Shown here: piece after piece, positions 9,802 to 18,542 of the stretch | Layout: the number at the start of each line of letters is the position of its first letter | Numbering within the stretch: position 1 is the first letter of the stretch | Origin: Alloalcanivorax marinus | GTDB taxonomy: Bacteria > Pseudomonadota > Gammaproteobacteria > Pseudomonadales > Alcanivoracaceae | Length of the DNA: 64,000 nucleotides | Assembly: GCF_016785095.1 (NCBI RefSeq) | Contig: NZ_JAEKJB010000015.1 | Span: 310,001 to 374,000, forward strand | Direction of reading: 5' to 3' | The notes under the pieces: generated by a model | The model's input: only the letters and a program-made list of their open reading frames with translations | Database searches by the model: none | Told to the model about the DNA's origin: nothing | Position numbers and translations under genes: made by a program

Positions 9802-10710
9802 ATGGACCGTTTTAAAGCCATGCTGGTATTCACCCGGGTGGTGGAAGCCGGCAGTTTCACCCGCGCCGCCGACACCCTGGAGATGCCCCGCGCCACGGTC
9901 ACCACGGCGGTGCAACAATTGGAGGCCCACCTGGGTACCCGGCTGCTGCACCGCACGACCCGGCGAGTGTCTCCAACCCTGGACGGTGGCGCCTATTATG
10001 AGCGCTGCCTGCACGTGCTGGAGGCCCTGACCGATGCCGAGGCACCGCTCACCGAACAGCAGCGCCCTAGCGGCCGGGTGCGGGTGAACCTGCCCGGCCA
10101 CCCGGCGCGGCGGCTGATCATCCCGTCCCTGCCCGCCTTCCAGGAACGTTACCCGGACATCGAACTGGAGATCGGTATCAGCGACCGCCCGGTGGACCTG
10201 ATCGAGGAACGGGTGGACTGCGCCCTGCGGGTAGGCCCGCTGCCTGACTCCGGGCTGGTGGCGCGCCGCGTCGGCGAAGTGGAGGAAGTGAACTGCGCCT
10301 CGCCGGCCTACCTGGAACGCCACGGCGTGCCGCGCGTGCCGGAAGATCTGGCCCACCACCGGGTGGTGCGCTATCACGCCGCCCGCACCGGCCGGCCACT
10401 GCGCTGGGAATATTGCGACGTGGAAGGCCGGGCCCATTACCTGGACCCGCCCGGCTCGATCACCGTGGACAACACCGAAGCCTATGTAGCTGCCGCCCTG
10501 GCCGGCCTGGGGCTGGTGCAGATTCCGCTGCACGGCTGCCACGGCTACCTGGCCGGCGGCGAGCTGGTGGAAGTGATGCCCGAGTACCGGCCCCACCCCT
10601 CGCTGGTGTCCGTGGTTTACCCCCACAATCGCCATCTCTCCGCCAAGGTGAAGGTGTTCGTTGACTGGCTCATCGAGCTGCTGCGCACCCAGCCCGGCGT
10701 GCACGCCTGA
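9802..10710 (+). CDS. LysR-family transcriptional regulator
   Basis: This 302-residue LysR-type regulator has an N-terminal winged helix-turn-helix (about 1-60; FTRVVEAGSFTRAADTLEMPRATVTTAVQQLE) and a periplasmic-binding-like effector domain (about 90-295; PSLPAFQERYPDIELEIGISD). The wording is typical of the CrgA/DsdC-like subgroup often found beside oxidoreductases. It is divergent from the aldo/keto reductase and probably regulates it and itself. No strong ribosome site is visible ahead of the ATG. Confidence 0.9.
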   Translation: MDRFKAMLVFTRVVEAGSFTRAADTLEMPRATVTTAVQQLEAHLGTRLLHRTTRRVSPTLDGGAYYERCLHVLEALTDAEAPLTEQQRPSGRVRVNLPGHPARRLIIPSLPAFQERYPDIELEIGISDRPVDLIEERVDCALRVGPLPDSGLVARRVGEVEEVNCASPAYLERHGVPRVPEDLAHHRVVRYHAARTGRPLRWEYCDVEGRAHYLDPPGSITVDNTEAYVAAALAGLGLVQIPLHGCHGYLAGGELVEVMPEYRPHPSLVSVVYPHNRHLSAKVKVFVDWLIELLRTQPGVHA

Positions 10711-10787
10711 GCGCCGTCGAACTGGACGCGCCCCCTCCGGGTACCCTAGGGTTTTGAACGTCGACAGGAACGAGCAGGGAGACCGTC

Positions 10788-11522
10788 ATGCGCTACGAAC
10801 TGTTCTACTGGCCGGGCATTCAGGGGCGCGGCGAATACATCCGGCTGGCCCTTGAGGACGTTGGCGCCGACTACCTGGACGTGGGCCGCGGCGCCCCGGA
10901 CCAGGAGCTGGGCGTACCGGCCCTGGACACCTACCTGAGCGGCGACGCCACCCCGCGCCCGCCGTTCGCGCCGCCGTTTCTCAAGGCCGGCGACCTGGTA
11001 CTTTCTCACACCGCCAATATTCTGCGGTTCCTGGCCCCGCGCCTGGATCTGGTCCCGGAGGAGGAGAATCAGCGCGACTGGGCCCACGGGCTGCAGCTGA
11101 CGCTGATGGATTTCGTCGCCGAGATCCATGATACCCACCATCCGCTGTCGTCGGCGCTGTACTACGAGGAACAGCGCGACGAAGCGCTAAGGCGCGCCGC
11201 CCTGTTCCGGGAACACCGGCTGCCGCGCTTCCTGGAATATTTCGAGCAGGTGCTGGAGCAGAACCCGGTCGGCGACGACGTGCTGGTGGGCGACCGGCAC
11301 GGCTACGTGGATCTGTCCCTGTTCCAGACCATCAGCGGCCTGCGCTACGCGCTGCCCAGGGCCATGCGCCAGGCGGAGGACGACCTGCCCAGGATCGGCG
11401 CTCTGGTGGAGCGGGTGGCGGCGCGGCCACGGCTGCGCGACTATCTGGACTCGAACCGCCGCCTGCCGTTCAATGAAAACGGCATCTTCCGCCATTACCC
11501 GGAACTGGACGGCGAACTTTAA
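10788..11522 (+). CDS. Glutathione S-transferase family protein
   Basis: This 244-residue protein starts with a thioredoxin-like domain (YELFYWPGIQGRGEYIRLALEDVG), with Tyr near the N-terminus and an SHTANILRFLA segment corresponding to the usual glutathione-binding Ser region. An all-helical GST C-terminal domain follows (about 100-235). It resembles sigma/nu-like GSTs. AGGGAGA precedes the ATG. The next gene starts 11 bp downstream behind AAGGAG, so the two probably share a transcript. A detoxification role is likely but the substrate is unknown. Confidence 0.82.
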   Translation: MRYELFYWPGIQGRGEYIRLALEDVGADYLDVGRGAPDQELGVPALDTYLSGDATPRPPFAPPFLKAGDLVLSHTANILRFLAPRLDLVPEEENQRDWAHGLQLTLMDFVAEIHDTHHPLSSALYYEEQRDEALRRAALFREHRLPRFLEYFEQVLEQNPVGDDVLVGDRHGYVDLSLFQTISGLRYALPRAMRQAEDDLPRIGALVERVAARPRLRDYLDSNRRLPFNENGIFRHYPELDGEL

Positions 11523-11533
11523 GGAGAGCCTTG

Positions 11534-11863
11534 ATGGCCCATATCGACTGGGACGACCCGGGCGCGCAAAGCGTCACCGCCTATTACCGGAACGACCCCA
11601 ACATCGACCCGGAGCCCCACGCCGGCAGCGTGCTGTCGGCCCGCTATCGGGGCCGGGTGGTGCGCGTCACCGTGGATGCCTACGACCGCAAGGCGGGCAT
11701 CAGCCATGGCAAGGTAGCGGCGATCATGGACACGGAAAGCGGCAAACGCCTGGACCAGCACGCCGGCCTGTCGGTGGGCGACCCGGTGGCGCTGCCCGAC
11801 GACAAGCGCGCGTTCGAGCCTTCGGTGAAGGACGACGACGAAGACGCACCAGACAACCGTTAG
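11534..11863 (+). CDS. Hypothetical protein (109 aa)
   Basis: I do not recognise this family. The 109-residue soluble, acidic protein begins MAHIDWDDPGAQSV and ends in a very acidic tail (KDDDEDAPDNR). The central part (VLSARYRGRVVRVTVDAYDRKAG) looks like beta-strands. There is no signal peptide or membrane segment. The ATG at 11534 has AAGGAG 7 bases upstream (11521-11526), which overlaps the end of the GST gene, so it is a likely cotranscribed partner of the GST. Confidence 0.7.
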   Translation: MAHIDWDDPGAQSVTAYYRNDPNIDPEPHAGSVLSARYRGRVVRVTVDAYDRKAGISHGKVAAIMDTESGKRLDQHAGLSVGDPVALPDDKRAFEPSVKDDDEDAPDNR

Positions 11864-11874
11864 CGGGCCAGGGC

Positions 11875-11898
11875 AAAAAAGCATCGTGGCGGCACGAT
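11875..11898 (-). terminator. Rho-independent terminator 2 of the meta-cleavage/porin operon
   Basis: On the minus strand ATCGTG-CCGC-CACGAT (11898-11883) forms a hairpin with 6-bp arms and a 4-base loop, then GC and six Ts (11880-11875). It lies about 75 bp beyond the first terminator and stops leftward transcription before it runs antisense into the hypothetical gene ending at 11863. Confidence 0.7.
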
Positions 11899-11950
11899 CC
11901 AGGGCGGGAAGGCCCGGGAAGGAGAGAACAGCCAACCGTCCGCCACGATG

Positions 11951-11984
11951 AAGGAAAGACGAGGCCGCGGGAGTGGCGGCCTCG
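11951..11984 (-). terminator. Rho-independent terminator 1 of the meta-cleavage/porin operon
   Basis: On the minus strand a perfect 9-bp stem, CGAGGCCGC (11984-11976) with GCGGCCTCG (11968-11960), has a 7-base loop and is followed by the T-rich TCTTTCCTT (11959-11951). It lies about 30 bp after the porin stop codon. Confidence 0.7.
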
Positions 11985-12013
11985 CTGGCACCTTGCGTGG
12001 AGAGCCCCGCGGC

Positions 12014-12997
12014 TCAGAACTTCAGGTTCACGCCCACCGCGTAGTTGGAGGGGGTTTCGTCATACTGGCCGGTTTCCAGGAAGAGGTAGGCCTGGGAGCC
12101 GAAGTGACGACGCACCTGAGCGATCACGGCCTTGTTGTCCAGGTCGTCCTGCTCGTGGTCCTTATCGGCGTACGTGAGCGCCGTGGACCAGTTATCATTG
12201 AATTGATAGCGGCCGCCCACCGCGTAGGTGGTGAAATCATTGACGCTACCATCGGGCACGTCATTCTGCTCCACGATGGCGGACAGACTCAGGTCCTTCC
12301 AGCTATAGCCGATGTTGGCGGCGTTACGTTCCTCGTCCTCTCCGCTGGCGGACTGATCGTCGGAGATGAATACCTGACCGATGCCGAACTTAAAACCACC
12401 ATTGCTGTACAGCGCCCGATAGCTCGTGGCGTCGATGTCGCGATCGTTGTACTTGTTGAAGGTAAAGGAGCCAACAATCAACTTCCAGCCGGCGAAGGTC
12501 GGCGTGGCATAAGCAAGCAGGTTGTTGGTGATATCACCCTGAGTGAACATCTTGTTGATGCCAGTGCGCGCGTGCAGCTCGTTATATTCAAAGTCCGTGG
12601 CCGCCCCATACAGGTCGGCGTATTGGCCACTCGACGAACGGGGAGCGATCACGAAGGCACCGTACCGGGTGGGCATCACTATCTTGGCGTCACGAATGTA
12701 GATGGTGTCATCATCGCCGCCGCGGGTGTAAACCAGAGGATCGATGTTGTTGACCGGCCCGGTGAAATCAGCCCGGAACGTATAAGCGATCTTCAACCCC
12801 TGAGCCTGATACAGCCCCTTGAAACCGGCGGTCAGGTCAAACGCCCAGGCATCCAGATCGCGGCCTTCCACCTTGAGCCCGCCCATGCCCATCTCACCAT
12901 AAAAACGGGGCATGCCATTGCCGGTCTCGGCGAACGCACCGGAACAGGAAAGCAGTGCGGAACACAGCAGGGTTGTTTTCAATGTTGTTTTTTTCAT
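12014..12997 (-). CDS. Outer-membrane porin (Gram-negative general porin family)
   Basis: This 327-residue beta-barrel porin has a signal peptide (MKKTTLKTTLLCSALLSCSGAFA, cut before ETGNG), alternating amphipathic strands throughout, and a C-terminus ending in Phe (NYAVGVNLKF) as required for BAM-dependent insertion. The internal DNNWSTALTYADKD-like repeats are typical of the porin_4 family. The ATG at 12997 has AAGGTGAG upstream and is preferred over the longer in-frame start. It is the last gene of the leftward meta-cleavage operon, which suggests it admits the aromatic substrate of this pathway (inference). Confidence 0.85.
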   Translation of the reverse strand: MKKTTLKTTLLCSALLSCSGAFAETGNGMPRFYGEMGMGGLKVEGRDLDAWAFDLTAGFKGLYQAQGLKIAYTFRADFTGPVNNIDPLVYTRGGDDDTIYIRDAKIVMPTRYGAFVIAPRSSSGQYADLYGAATDFEYNELHARTGINKMFTQGDITNNLLAYATPTFAGWKLIVGSFTFNKYNDRDIDATSYRALYSNGGFKFGIGQVFISDDQSASGEDEERNAANIGYSWKDLSLSAIVEQNDVPDGSVNDFTTYAVGGRYQFNDNWSTALTYADKDHEQDDLDNKAVIAQVRRHFGSQAYLFLETGQYDETPSNYAVGVNLKF

Positions 12998-13141
12998 GGT
13001 TCTCACCTTTTGAGTTATCGGTTTGGTTTTCTCCGGGCAAAGGGCGCCCGTGGAAGGCATGCCTTCCGTTTTGGAATTCGCGGTTAGCCGCTCGGCGCCG
13101 GGACGGCCGTCCCCGTTTCGGTGGGCCCGGCGCGGCTCAGA

Positions 13142-13333
13142 TCATCGCCCCAGGGCTTCGGCGGTCTCGCCGGCGATTCCCCAGTGCGATTTCGGTACCT
13201 CCTGCAACACCACGCGCACCGCTTCGCGGCGCGCGTCAATGCTGGAACAGATAGCGTCCGTGACTTCCTTGATCAGGCGTTCCTTGGCCGCTTTGTCACG
13301 GCCCTCCATGATTTGGATGGTGGCGATGGGCAT
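13142..13333 (-). CDS. dmpI: 4-oxalocrotonate tautomerase
   Basis: This 63-residue enzyme converts the enol form of 2-hydroxymuconate (4-oxalocrotonate) to the keto form in the dehydrogenase branch of catechol meta-cleavage. After Met removal the catalytic Pro1 is exposed (PIATIQIMEGRD), and the Arg residues near positions 11 and 39 used by 4-OT are present by approximate count. The length matches the hexameric 4-OT family (about 62). CGGAG lies upstream of the ATG. It sits between the decarboxylase and the porin. Confidence 0.92.
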   Translation of the reverse strand: MPIATIQIMEGRDKAAKERLIKEVTDAICSSIDARREAVRVVLQEVPKSHWGIAGETAEALGR

Positions 13334-13346
13334 GTGCTGACTCCGA

Positions 13347-14135
13347 TCAGATGAAACGGGTGGAAAAGGAACCCAGGCCCTGGGCCCGCAAGGAAACGTT
13401 GTCGCCCTTGTCCACCGACACGGCGGCGGTAATCGCTCCCGACAAAAGCAGGCTGCCGGCGGGAATCTCCTCGCCCCGTTCGCCGAGCATATTCGCGAGC
13501 ATGGCGATACTGACCGCCGGATGGCCCAGCACCGCCGCGCCCGCGCCGGTGGCCACGACTTCGCCGTTCTTCTCCAGCACTACCCCAAGGTTGCGCAGAT
13601 CCAGACCGTCCACCGCGCGGGCCTGGCCGCCGGTGACGAAACGGGAGGAGGAGGCGTTATCGGCGATCACGCTGGGCAGATCGAATTTGAAGTCACGGTA
13701 GCGGGAATCGATGATCTCCACCGCCGGCAGCACGAAATCGGTGGCCGCCAGAACCGCGCCCACATGGCAGCCCGGGCCGCGCAGCGGTGCCTTGGTGAAG
13801 AACGCCAGTTCCGCTTCCACCTTGGGGTGGATCAGCCGGTCCACCTCGATGGCAGCGGATTCAGGCGATTCGAAGTAGTCGGCCAGAAAACCGTATATCG
13901 GTGTGTCCACGCCCATTTGTTCCATCTTGGAACGGGAAGTAAGGCCCATCTTCATACCGATGACACGGACGCCTCGCTTGATCTTGCGGCGCCGAATCTC
14001 CCACTGCACGTCGTAAGCGGAGGCGATATCCAGATTCGGGTAATCGTCGGTCACCTTGGTCACGTCATGGGCGTTGAGCTCCGCGTTTTCCAGGTGCTCG
14101 GCGAGTTTCGCGATGCTGTCTTTGCTCAGGCTCAT
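13347..14135 (-). CDS. dmpH: 4-oxalocrotonate (2-oxo-3-hexenedioate) decarboxylase
   Basis: This enzyme decarboxylates 2-oxo-3-hexenedioate to 2-oxopent-4-enoate and normally complexes with the hydratase. Its 262 residues belong to the hydratase/decarboxylase (MhpD/FAH) family. EAELAFFTK gives metal-binding Glu residues, and VLAATDFVLPAVEIIDSRYRDFKFDLPSVIADNASSS is the family core. It is paralogous to the other hydratase-family gene in this operon; DmpH identity is favoured by IKRGVRVIGMKMGLTSRSKMEQMGVDTPI. The ATG overlaps the aldolase stop as TGATG, so the two are translationally coupled. Confidence 0.87.
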   Translation of the reverse strand: MSLSKDSIAKLAEHLENAELNAHDVTKVTDDYPNLDIASAYDVQWEIRRRKIKRGVRVIGMKMGLTSRSKMEQMGVDTPIYGFLADYFESPESAAIEVDRLIHPKVEAELAFFTKAPLRGPGCHVGAVLAATDFVLPAVEIIDSRYRDFKFDLPSVIADNASSSRFVTGGQARAVDGLDLRNLGVVLEKNGEVVATGAGAAVLGHPAVSIAMLANMLGERGEEIPAGSLLLSGAITAAVSVDKGDNVSLRAQGLGSFSTRFI

Positions 14136-15160
14136 CAAACGGGTTCCTTCTTCAACATATCCAGGGCAACGTCGACGATCATGTCTTCCTGGCCGCCAAC
14201 CATGCGGCGGCGGCCGAGTTCAACCAGGATGTCGACGGTTTTCAGTCCATATTTTTCAGCGGCGTTCTCCGCGTGACGGAGAAAACTGGAATAGACGCCG
14301 GCATAGCCCAGGGCCAGGGTTTCCCTGTCCACGCGCACCGGCCTGTCCTGGAGAGGCCGCACGATGTCATCGGCGGCGTCCATCAGGGTGTACAGGTCGG
14401 TGCCGTGATCCCATCCCAGACGATCGGCGGCGGCGATGAACACCTCCAACGGCGCGTTGCCCGCACCGGCGCCCATGCCCGCCAGGCTGGCGTCAATGCG
14501 GTCACAGCCCTCCTCCACCGCGACGATGGAGTTGGCCACGCCCAGGCCCAGGTTGTGATGGGCGTGCATGCCGGTGCCAGTGTCCGGCTTGAGCACATCC
14601 TTGAAGGCACGAAAACGCTCGCGGATGTCATTCATGTTGAGCGCGCCACCGGAGTCCACCACATACACCGTGGTGGCACCGTAGCTCTCCATCAGTTTCG
14701 CCTGCCCGGCCAGCTCCTTCGGGCTGGTCATGTGGCTCATCATCAGAAAACCCACCGTGTCCATCCCCAACTCCCGGGCCAACTCGATGTGCTGTCTGGA
14801 CACATCCGCTTCGGTGCAGTGGGTCGCTACCCGCACCACCGAGGCCCCGGCGGCGTGGGCGTCGCGCAGATCCCTGACCGTGCCGATACCGGGCAGCAAA
14901 AGCGTCGCCACCTTGGCGTGACTGACCGTCTCCGCCACCGCCTCGATCCATTCCAGGTCGGTATGCGCGCCGAAGCCGTAGTTGAAGGACGAGCCTTGCA
15001 AGCCGTCGCCATGGGCCACCTCGATGGAATCCACCTTCGCTTTATCCAGAGCGGCCGCGATCCGCTTCACGTTATCCACGCTGTACTGGTGGCGGATGGC
15101 ATGAGAGCCATCGCGCAGCGTGACGTCGGAGATATAGAGTTTCTTTTCCAGAGTGTTCAT
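14135..15160 (-). CDS. dmpG: 4-hydroxy-2-oxovalerate aldolase
   Basis: This 341-residue Mn-dependent class II aldolase splits 4-hydroxy-2-oxovalerate to pyruvate and acetaldehyde, channelling the aldehyde to the partner dehydrogenase. The HMGL-like TIM barrel opens with SDVTLRDGSHAIRHQ (catalytic Arg/Asp), has VATHCTEAD and the metal motif GMHAHHNLGLGVANS (His-x-His), and ends with the DmpG communication domain (EKYGLKTVDILVELGRR). It is followed by the decarboxylase (1-base overlap) and preceded by the dehydrogenase 10 bp upstream. Confidence 0.95.
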   Translation of the reverse strand: MNTLEKKLYISDVTLRDGSHAIRHQYSVDNVKRIAAALDKAKVDSIEVAHGDGLQGSSFNYGFGAHTDLEWIEAVAETVSHAKVATLLLPGIGTVRDLRDAHAAGASVVRVATHCTEADVSRQHIELARELGMDTVGFLMMSHMTSPKELAGQAKLMESYGATTVYVVDSGGALNMNDIRERFRAFKDVLKPDTGTGMHAHHNLGLGVANSIVAVEEGCDRIDASLAGMGAGAGNAPLEVFIAAADRLGWDHGTDLYTLMDAADDIVRPLQDRPVRVDRETLALGYAGVYSSFLRHAENAAEKYGLKTVDILVELGRRRMVGGQEDMIVDVALDMLKKEPV

Positions 15161-15170
15161 GGTCCGCTCC

Positions 15171-16115
15171 TTACTGGGTGGCCGCCGGAACCAGCAGCCC
15201 TTCGGCCAGCTTTTCGGCGGTGGCCGCGGCGGCCGAGGTCATGATGTCCAGATTGCCGGCATAGGCGGGCAAGTAGTGGGCGGCGCCCTCCACCTCCAGG
15301 AACACCGAGGTTTTCAGGCCGCTGAAGCGCCCCAGCCCGGTGATGTGCAACGGGTTATCCTGGTCGTAATGATCAAACTGGACGCGCTGTTTGAGCCGAT
15401 AGCCGGGCACATAGGCGTTGACGCGCTCGACCATGGCATTGATGGCGCCTTCGACCCTCGCCTCGTCGGCGTCTTCGGAAAACACGTAGACGGTGTCGCG
15501 CATAAGCAGCGGCGGCTCCGCCGGGTTCAGCACGATGATGGCCTTGCCTTTCTTCGCGCCACCGACCTGTTCCAGGGCCAGGGACGTGGTCTCGGTGAAT
15601 TCATCGATATTGGCCCGGGTACCGGGGCCCGCGGACTTGCTGGCAATGGAAGCGATGATCTCGGCGTAGTGCACCGGTGCCACGGACGACACCGCCGCCA
15701 CGATGGGAATGGTGGCCTGGCCTCCGCAGGTCACCATGTTCACGTTGGGGGCCTTCAGGTTGGCCTCCAGGTTGACCACCGGCACGCAATAGGGGCCGAG
15801 GGCCGCCGGGGTCAGATCCACCAGCCGGATATCCGGCCGTGCCGCGCGCAACACCTTTTCGTTATGGTGGTGTGCCCCGGCGGAGGTAGCGTCAAAGACG
15901 ATACCGATGTCCTGGAACGCCGGTAGCTTGAGCAGGCCTTCCACGCCTTCGTGGGTCGTCGCCACGCCAAGCCGCTTGGCACGGGCCAGGCCATCGGATT
16001 GCGGATCGATACCCACCATGGCGACGACCTCCACGTGCTCGCCATGACGTAACAGCTTGATCATCAGATCGGTTCCGATATTGCCCGAGCCGATGATCGC
16101 GGCCTTGATCTTCAT
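15171..16115 (-). CDS. dmpF: Acetaldehyde dehydrogenase (acylating)
   Basis: This enzyme converts acetaldehyde, CoA and NAD+ to acetyl-CoA in complex with the aldolase. Its 314 residues begin with a Rossmann fold (AAIIGSGNIGTDLMIKLL). The catalytic Cys is in VNMVTCGGQATIPIV and the conserved Asp in VDLTPAALGPY. The length and wording match the DmpF/MhpF/BphJ family. GGGAGAAG precedes the ATG. Confidence 0.95.
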   Translation of the reverse strand: MKIKAAIIGSGNIGTDLMIKLLRHGEHVEVVAMVGIDPQSDGLARAKRLGVATTHEGVEGLLKLPAFQDIGIVFDATSAGAHHHNEKVLRAARPDIRLVDLTPAALGPYCVPVVNLEANLKAPNVNMVTCGGQATIPIVAAVSSVAPVHYAEIIASIASKSAGPGTRANIDEFTETTSLALEQVGGAKKGKAIIVLNPAEPPLLMRDTVYVFSEDADEARVEGAINAMVERVNAYVPGYRLKQRVQFDHYDQDNPLHITGLGRFSGLKTSVFLEVEGAAHYLPAYAGNLDIMTSAAAATAEKLAEGLLVPAATQ

Positions 16116-16141
16116 ACTCTTCTCCCGTTATGTCGCCGCGC

Positions 16142-16927
16142 TCATCCGAAACGCAGCGAGCAGCTTCCCAGATTGCCCACGGTGACCTGGATATGATCAC
16201 CTGGCGCCACCGGCACCAGCGGTACCAGGGAACCGGACAGAATTACTTCCCCGGCTTTGAGCGGCACGCCCAACCGTCCCAGGGTGTTGGCCAGCCAGGC
16301 CACGCAATTCAGCGGAGAACCCAGGGCGGCGGCACCGGCGCCGCTAGCGACGATTTCGCCGTTCTTTTCCATCACCATCCCGCAGGTGGAGAGGTCCAGA
16401 TCCGATGGCCGCAGGCCGGTATCGCCGAGCGCGAAAACGCCGCAGGACGCGTTGTCGGCCACCGTGTCCTGGATACGTATGCGCCAGTCCTCGATCCGCG
16501 AATCGACGATCTCGAAACACGGAAAGACATAATCAGTGGCCGCCAGGACCTCCGCGCTGGTCACGCCCGGGCCCTGCAAATCACGCTTGAGCACGAAAGC
16601 GATCTCACCTTCCGCCCGTGGTGCGATCAGGTTGCCTTTTACCGGGATGGTGTCGCCGTCCGCGTGCACCATGCGGTCCGTGAGATAGCCAAAGTCCGGC
16701 TGATGCACGTTGAGCATGTCCTGCACCGCCTTGCTGGTAACACCGATTTTCTTGCCGATGACGTGCTCGCCGTCATCCAGGCGGCGTTGCAGAAAATGCA
16801 GGGATATCCGGTAGGCGGCATTGATACTCAGATCCTCATGCTGTTCAGTCAGCGGCGGCACCGTGGTGTTGCCGCGCAGCGCTTCGAACAAGGCGTCGCC
16901 GTGGCGTTGAATGATTTCGGATTTCAT
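16142..16927 (-). CDS. dmpE: 2-oxopent-4-enoate (2-keto-4-pentenoate) hydratase
   Basis: This 261-residue enzyme hydrates 2-hydroxypenta-2,4-dienoate to 4-hydroxy-2-oxovalerate. Family marks are EGEIAFVLKRDLQGPGVT with metal-ligand Glu residues, ATDYVFPCFEIVDSRIEDWRIRIQDTVADNAS and a C-terminal GEVILSGSLVPLVPV. It is the second hydratase/decarboxylase-family gene of the operon; IGKKIGVTSKAVQDMLNVHQPDFG favours the hydratase side of the pair, though the assignments of the two paralogs could be swapped. The ATG at 16927 has GAGGG upstream, overlapping the stop of the preceding dehydrogenase. Confidence 0.87.
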   Translation of the reverse strand: MKSEIIQRHGDALFEALRGNTTVPPLTEQHEDLSINAAYRISLHFLQRRLDDGEHVIGKKIGVTSKAVQDMLNVHQPDFGYLTDRMVHADGDTIPVKGNLIAPRAEGEIAFVLKRDLQGPGVTSAEVLAATDYVFPCFEIVDSRIEDWRIRIQDTVADNASCGVFALGDTGLRPSDLDLSTCGMVMEKNGEIVASGAGAAALGSPLNCVAWLANTLGRLGVPLKAGEVILSGSLVPLVPVAPGDHIQVTVGNLGSCSLRFG

Positions 16928-16938
16928 GGATCCGGCCC

Positions 16939-18399
16939 TCACAGCTTGATGCAGACGTTGGACAGTTCGGCGTAGAACTCCAGCCCGTGCACGCCACCCT
17001 CACGGCCGATGCCGCTCTTCTTGCTGCCGCCGAACGGCGTGCGCAGATCGCGCAGGAACCAGCTGTTCACCCAGCACAAGCCCACCTCCATTCGCGGCGC
17101 CACGCGGTGAGCCTGGGTCAGATTCTCGGTCCACAGCGACGTTGCCAGGCCATAGGGCGTATCGTTGGCCAGCGCGATGGCTTCATCCTCATCTTCGAAG
17201 GGCCGGATATGACAGCAGGGGCCGAATATCTCTTCGCGGATCACCGCGGAATGCTCCGCCAGGCCGGTCCAGATGGTCGGTTGAATCCAGTTACCGTCGC
17301 GCAGTGTTTCCGGCATATCCGGCACGCCGCCACCGGTAATGATCTCGGCGCCCTCGGCACGTGCCTTGTCGTAATAGGAAAGCACCTTGTCCTGATGCAC
17401 ACGGCTGATCAGCGGACCAAAGCTGACAGCGTCGTCCTGCCACCAGCCCATGGTCAGTTGCTCCGCGCCCTTCTTGAGCCGATCGACGAATTCCTCGAAA
17501 CGGGAGCGATGCACGTACATCCGCTCGGTACCCAGACAGACCTGGCCACAATTGGCGAATGCCGATCGCAAAGTACCTTCGATGGCCTTGTCCATGTCCG
17601 CCTCGGCGAACACGATGCCGGCGTTTTTGCCGCCCATCTCGAAAGACAGCGGCGTCAAACCATGGGACGCGGCCTTCATGATCTGGCTGCCGGTGGCGGT
17701 TTCCCCGGTAAACGTAATGCCATCCACGCCCTCGTGGCGGGTCAGCATCTCGCCCACGGAATCACCACCGAAGCCATGTACCACGTTGTAGACCCCCCGG
17801 GGGATGCCCACTTCGTTCATGACTTCGCCAAGCAGCGCGGCGGTATGCGGGGTCTCTTCGGAAGGTTTGACCACCACCGTGTTCCCGCAGGCAAGCGCCG
17901 GGCCGACCTTCCAGGTCATCAACAACAGCGGCAGGTTCCAGGGCGCGATCACCGCGATCACCCCACGCGGTTTGCGCACCGCGTAGTTGACCGCGCCGGC
18001 GCCATCCGGCGTATCCATATGGAAGGATTCGGTGGGTACGTTACGTACCAGGTCGGCGAACACCTTGAAGTTGGCGGCGCCGCGCGGGATATCGATGTGC
18101 GATGCCATCGACTTGGGTTTGCCGGTATCCAGGCACTCCGCTTCCAGGAAATCATCGAATCGTTCGTTGATGCGATCCGCCACCCGGTGCAACAACGCCA
18201 TGCGACGCTCCACCGGCATGCTGGCCCACTCACCGCGCAGTGCCGCGTTAGCCGCCGCGACGGCGTCGTCCACCTCCTGACGGCCGCCTTCGCAGACCAT
18301 GGCGATCAACTCTCCATTGGCCGGGTTGCGATCCTCGAAAGTCCTGCCGCTGGCGGACGTGACGTACTCGCCGTTGATGAAATGCTTGATCTGTTTCAT
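16939..18399 (-). CDS. dmpC: 2-hydroxymuconic semialdehyde dehydrogenase
   Basis: This 486-residue NAD-dependent aldehyde dehydrogenase oxidises the ring-cleavage product 2-hydroxymuconic semialdehyde to 2-hydroxymuconate. The ALDH residues are visible: Asn in APWNLPLLLMTWK, Glu in SFEMGGKNAG and Cys in FANCGQVCLGTERM. The start MKQIKHFINGEYV is typical of the DmpC/XylG/NahI group, and GAGG lies before the ATG. It is the first gene of the lower-pathway operon. No hydrolase of the DmpD type is present in the cluster, so this gene is the only visible route for the cleavage product. Confidence 0.92.
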   Translation of the reverse strand: MKQIKHFINGEYVTSASGRTFEDRNPANGELIAMVCEGGRQEVDDAVAAANAALRGEWASMPVERRMALLHRVADRINERFDDFLEAECLDTGKPKSMASHIDIPRGAANFKVFADLVRNVPTESFHMDTPDGAGAVNYAVRKPRGVIAVIAPWNLPLLLMTWKVGPALACGNTVVVKPSEETPHTAALLGEVMNEVGIPRGVYNVVHGFGGDSVGEMLTRHEGVDGITFTGETATGSQIMKAASHGLTPLSFEMGGKNAGIVFAEADMDKAIEGTLRSAFANCGQVCLGTERMYVHRSRFEEFVDRLKKGAEQLTMGWWQDDAVSFGPLISRVHQDKVLSYYDKARAEGAEIITGGGVPDMPETLRDGNWIQPTIWTGLAEHSAVIREEIFGPCCHIRPFEDEDEAIALANDTPYGLATSLWTENLTQAHRVAPRMEVGLCWVNSWFLRDLRTPFGGSKKSGIGREGGVHGLEFYAELSNVCIKL

Positions 18400-18466
18400 A
18401 AGTTCCTCAATCTCACTTAGGGGCGCGCCTGAGCGCTTCCCTGATACAAAGTCCGCCCCTCAGCGG

Positions 18467-18494
18467 CGTATAGCCTGTGTATCCATTGAACAAA
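18467..18494 (-). promoter_or_regulatory. Possible promoter of the lower meta-cleavage operon
   Basis: On the minus strand TTTGTT (18494-18489) and TATACG (18472-18467) are spaced by 16 bp, about 70 bp upstream of the dehydrogenase ATG and downstream of the strong terminator at 18543-18577. A promoter is needed somewhere in this AT-rich stretch if the terminator works; these hexamers are only moderate matches. Confidence 0.35.
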
Positions 18495-18542
18495 GCGAAT
18501 ATCTGGATAATGCGAACAAATATCGATTTTTTATTTTTGGAC

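Noticed and set aside
12948..13060. Longer porin start at 13060
   Set aside because: It adds residues ahead of a clean signal peptide; the ATG at 12997 has AAGGTGAG directly upstream.
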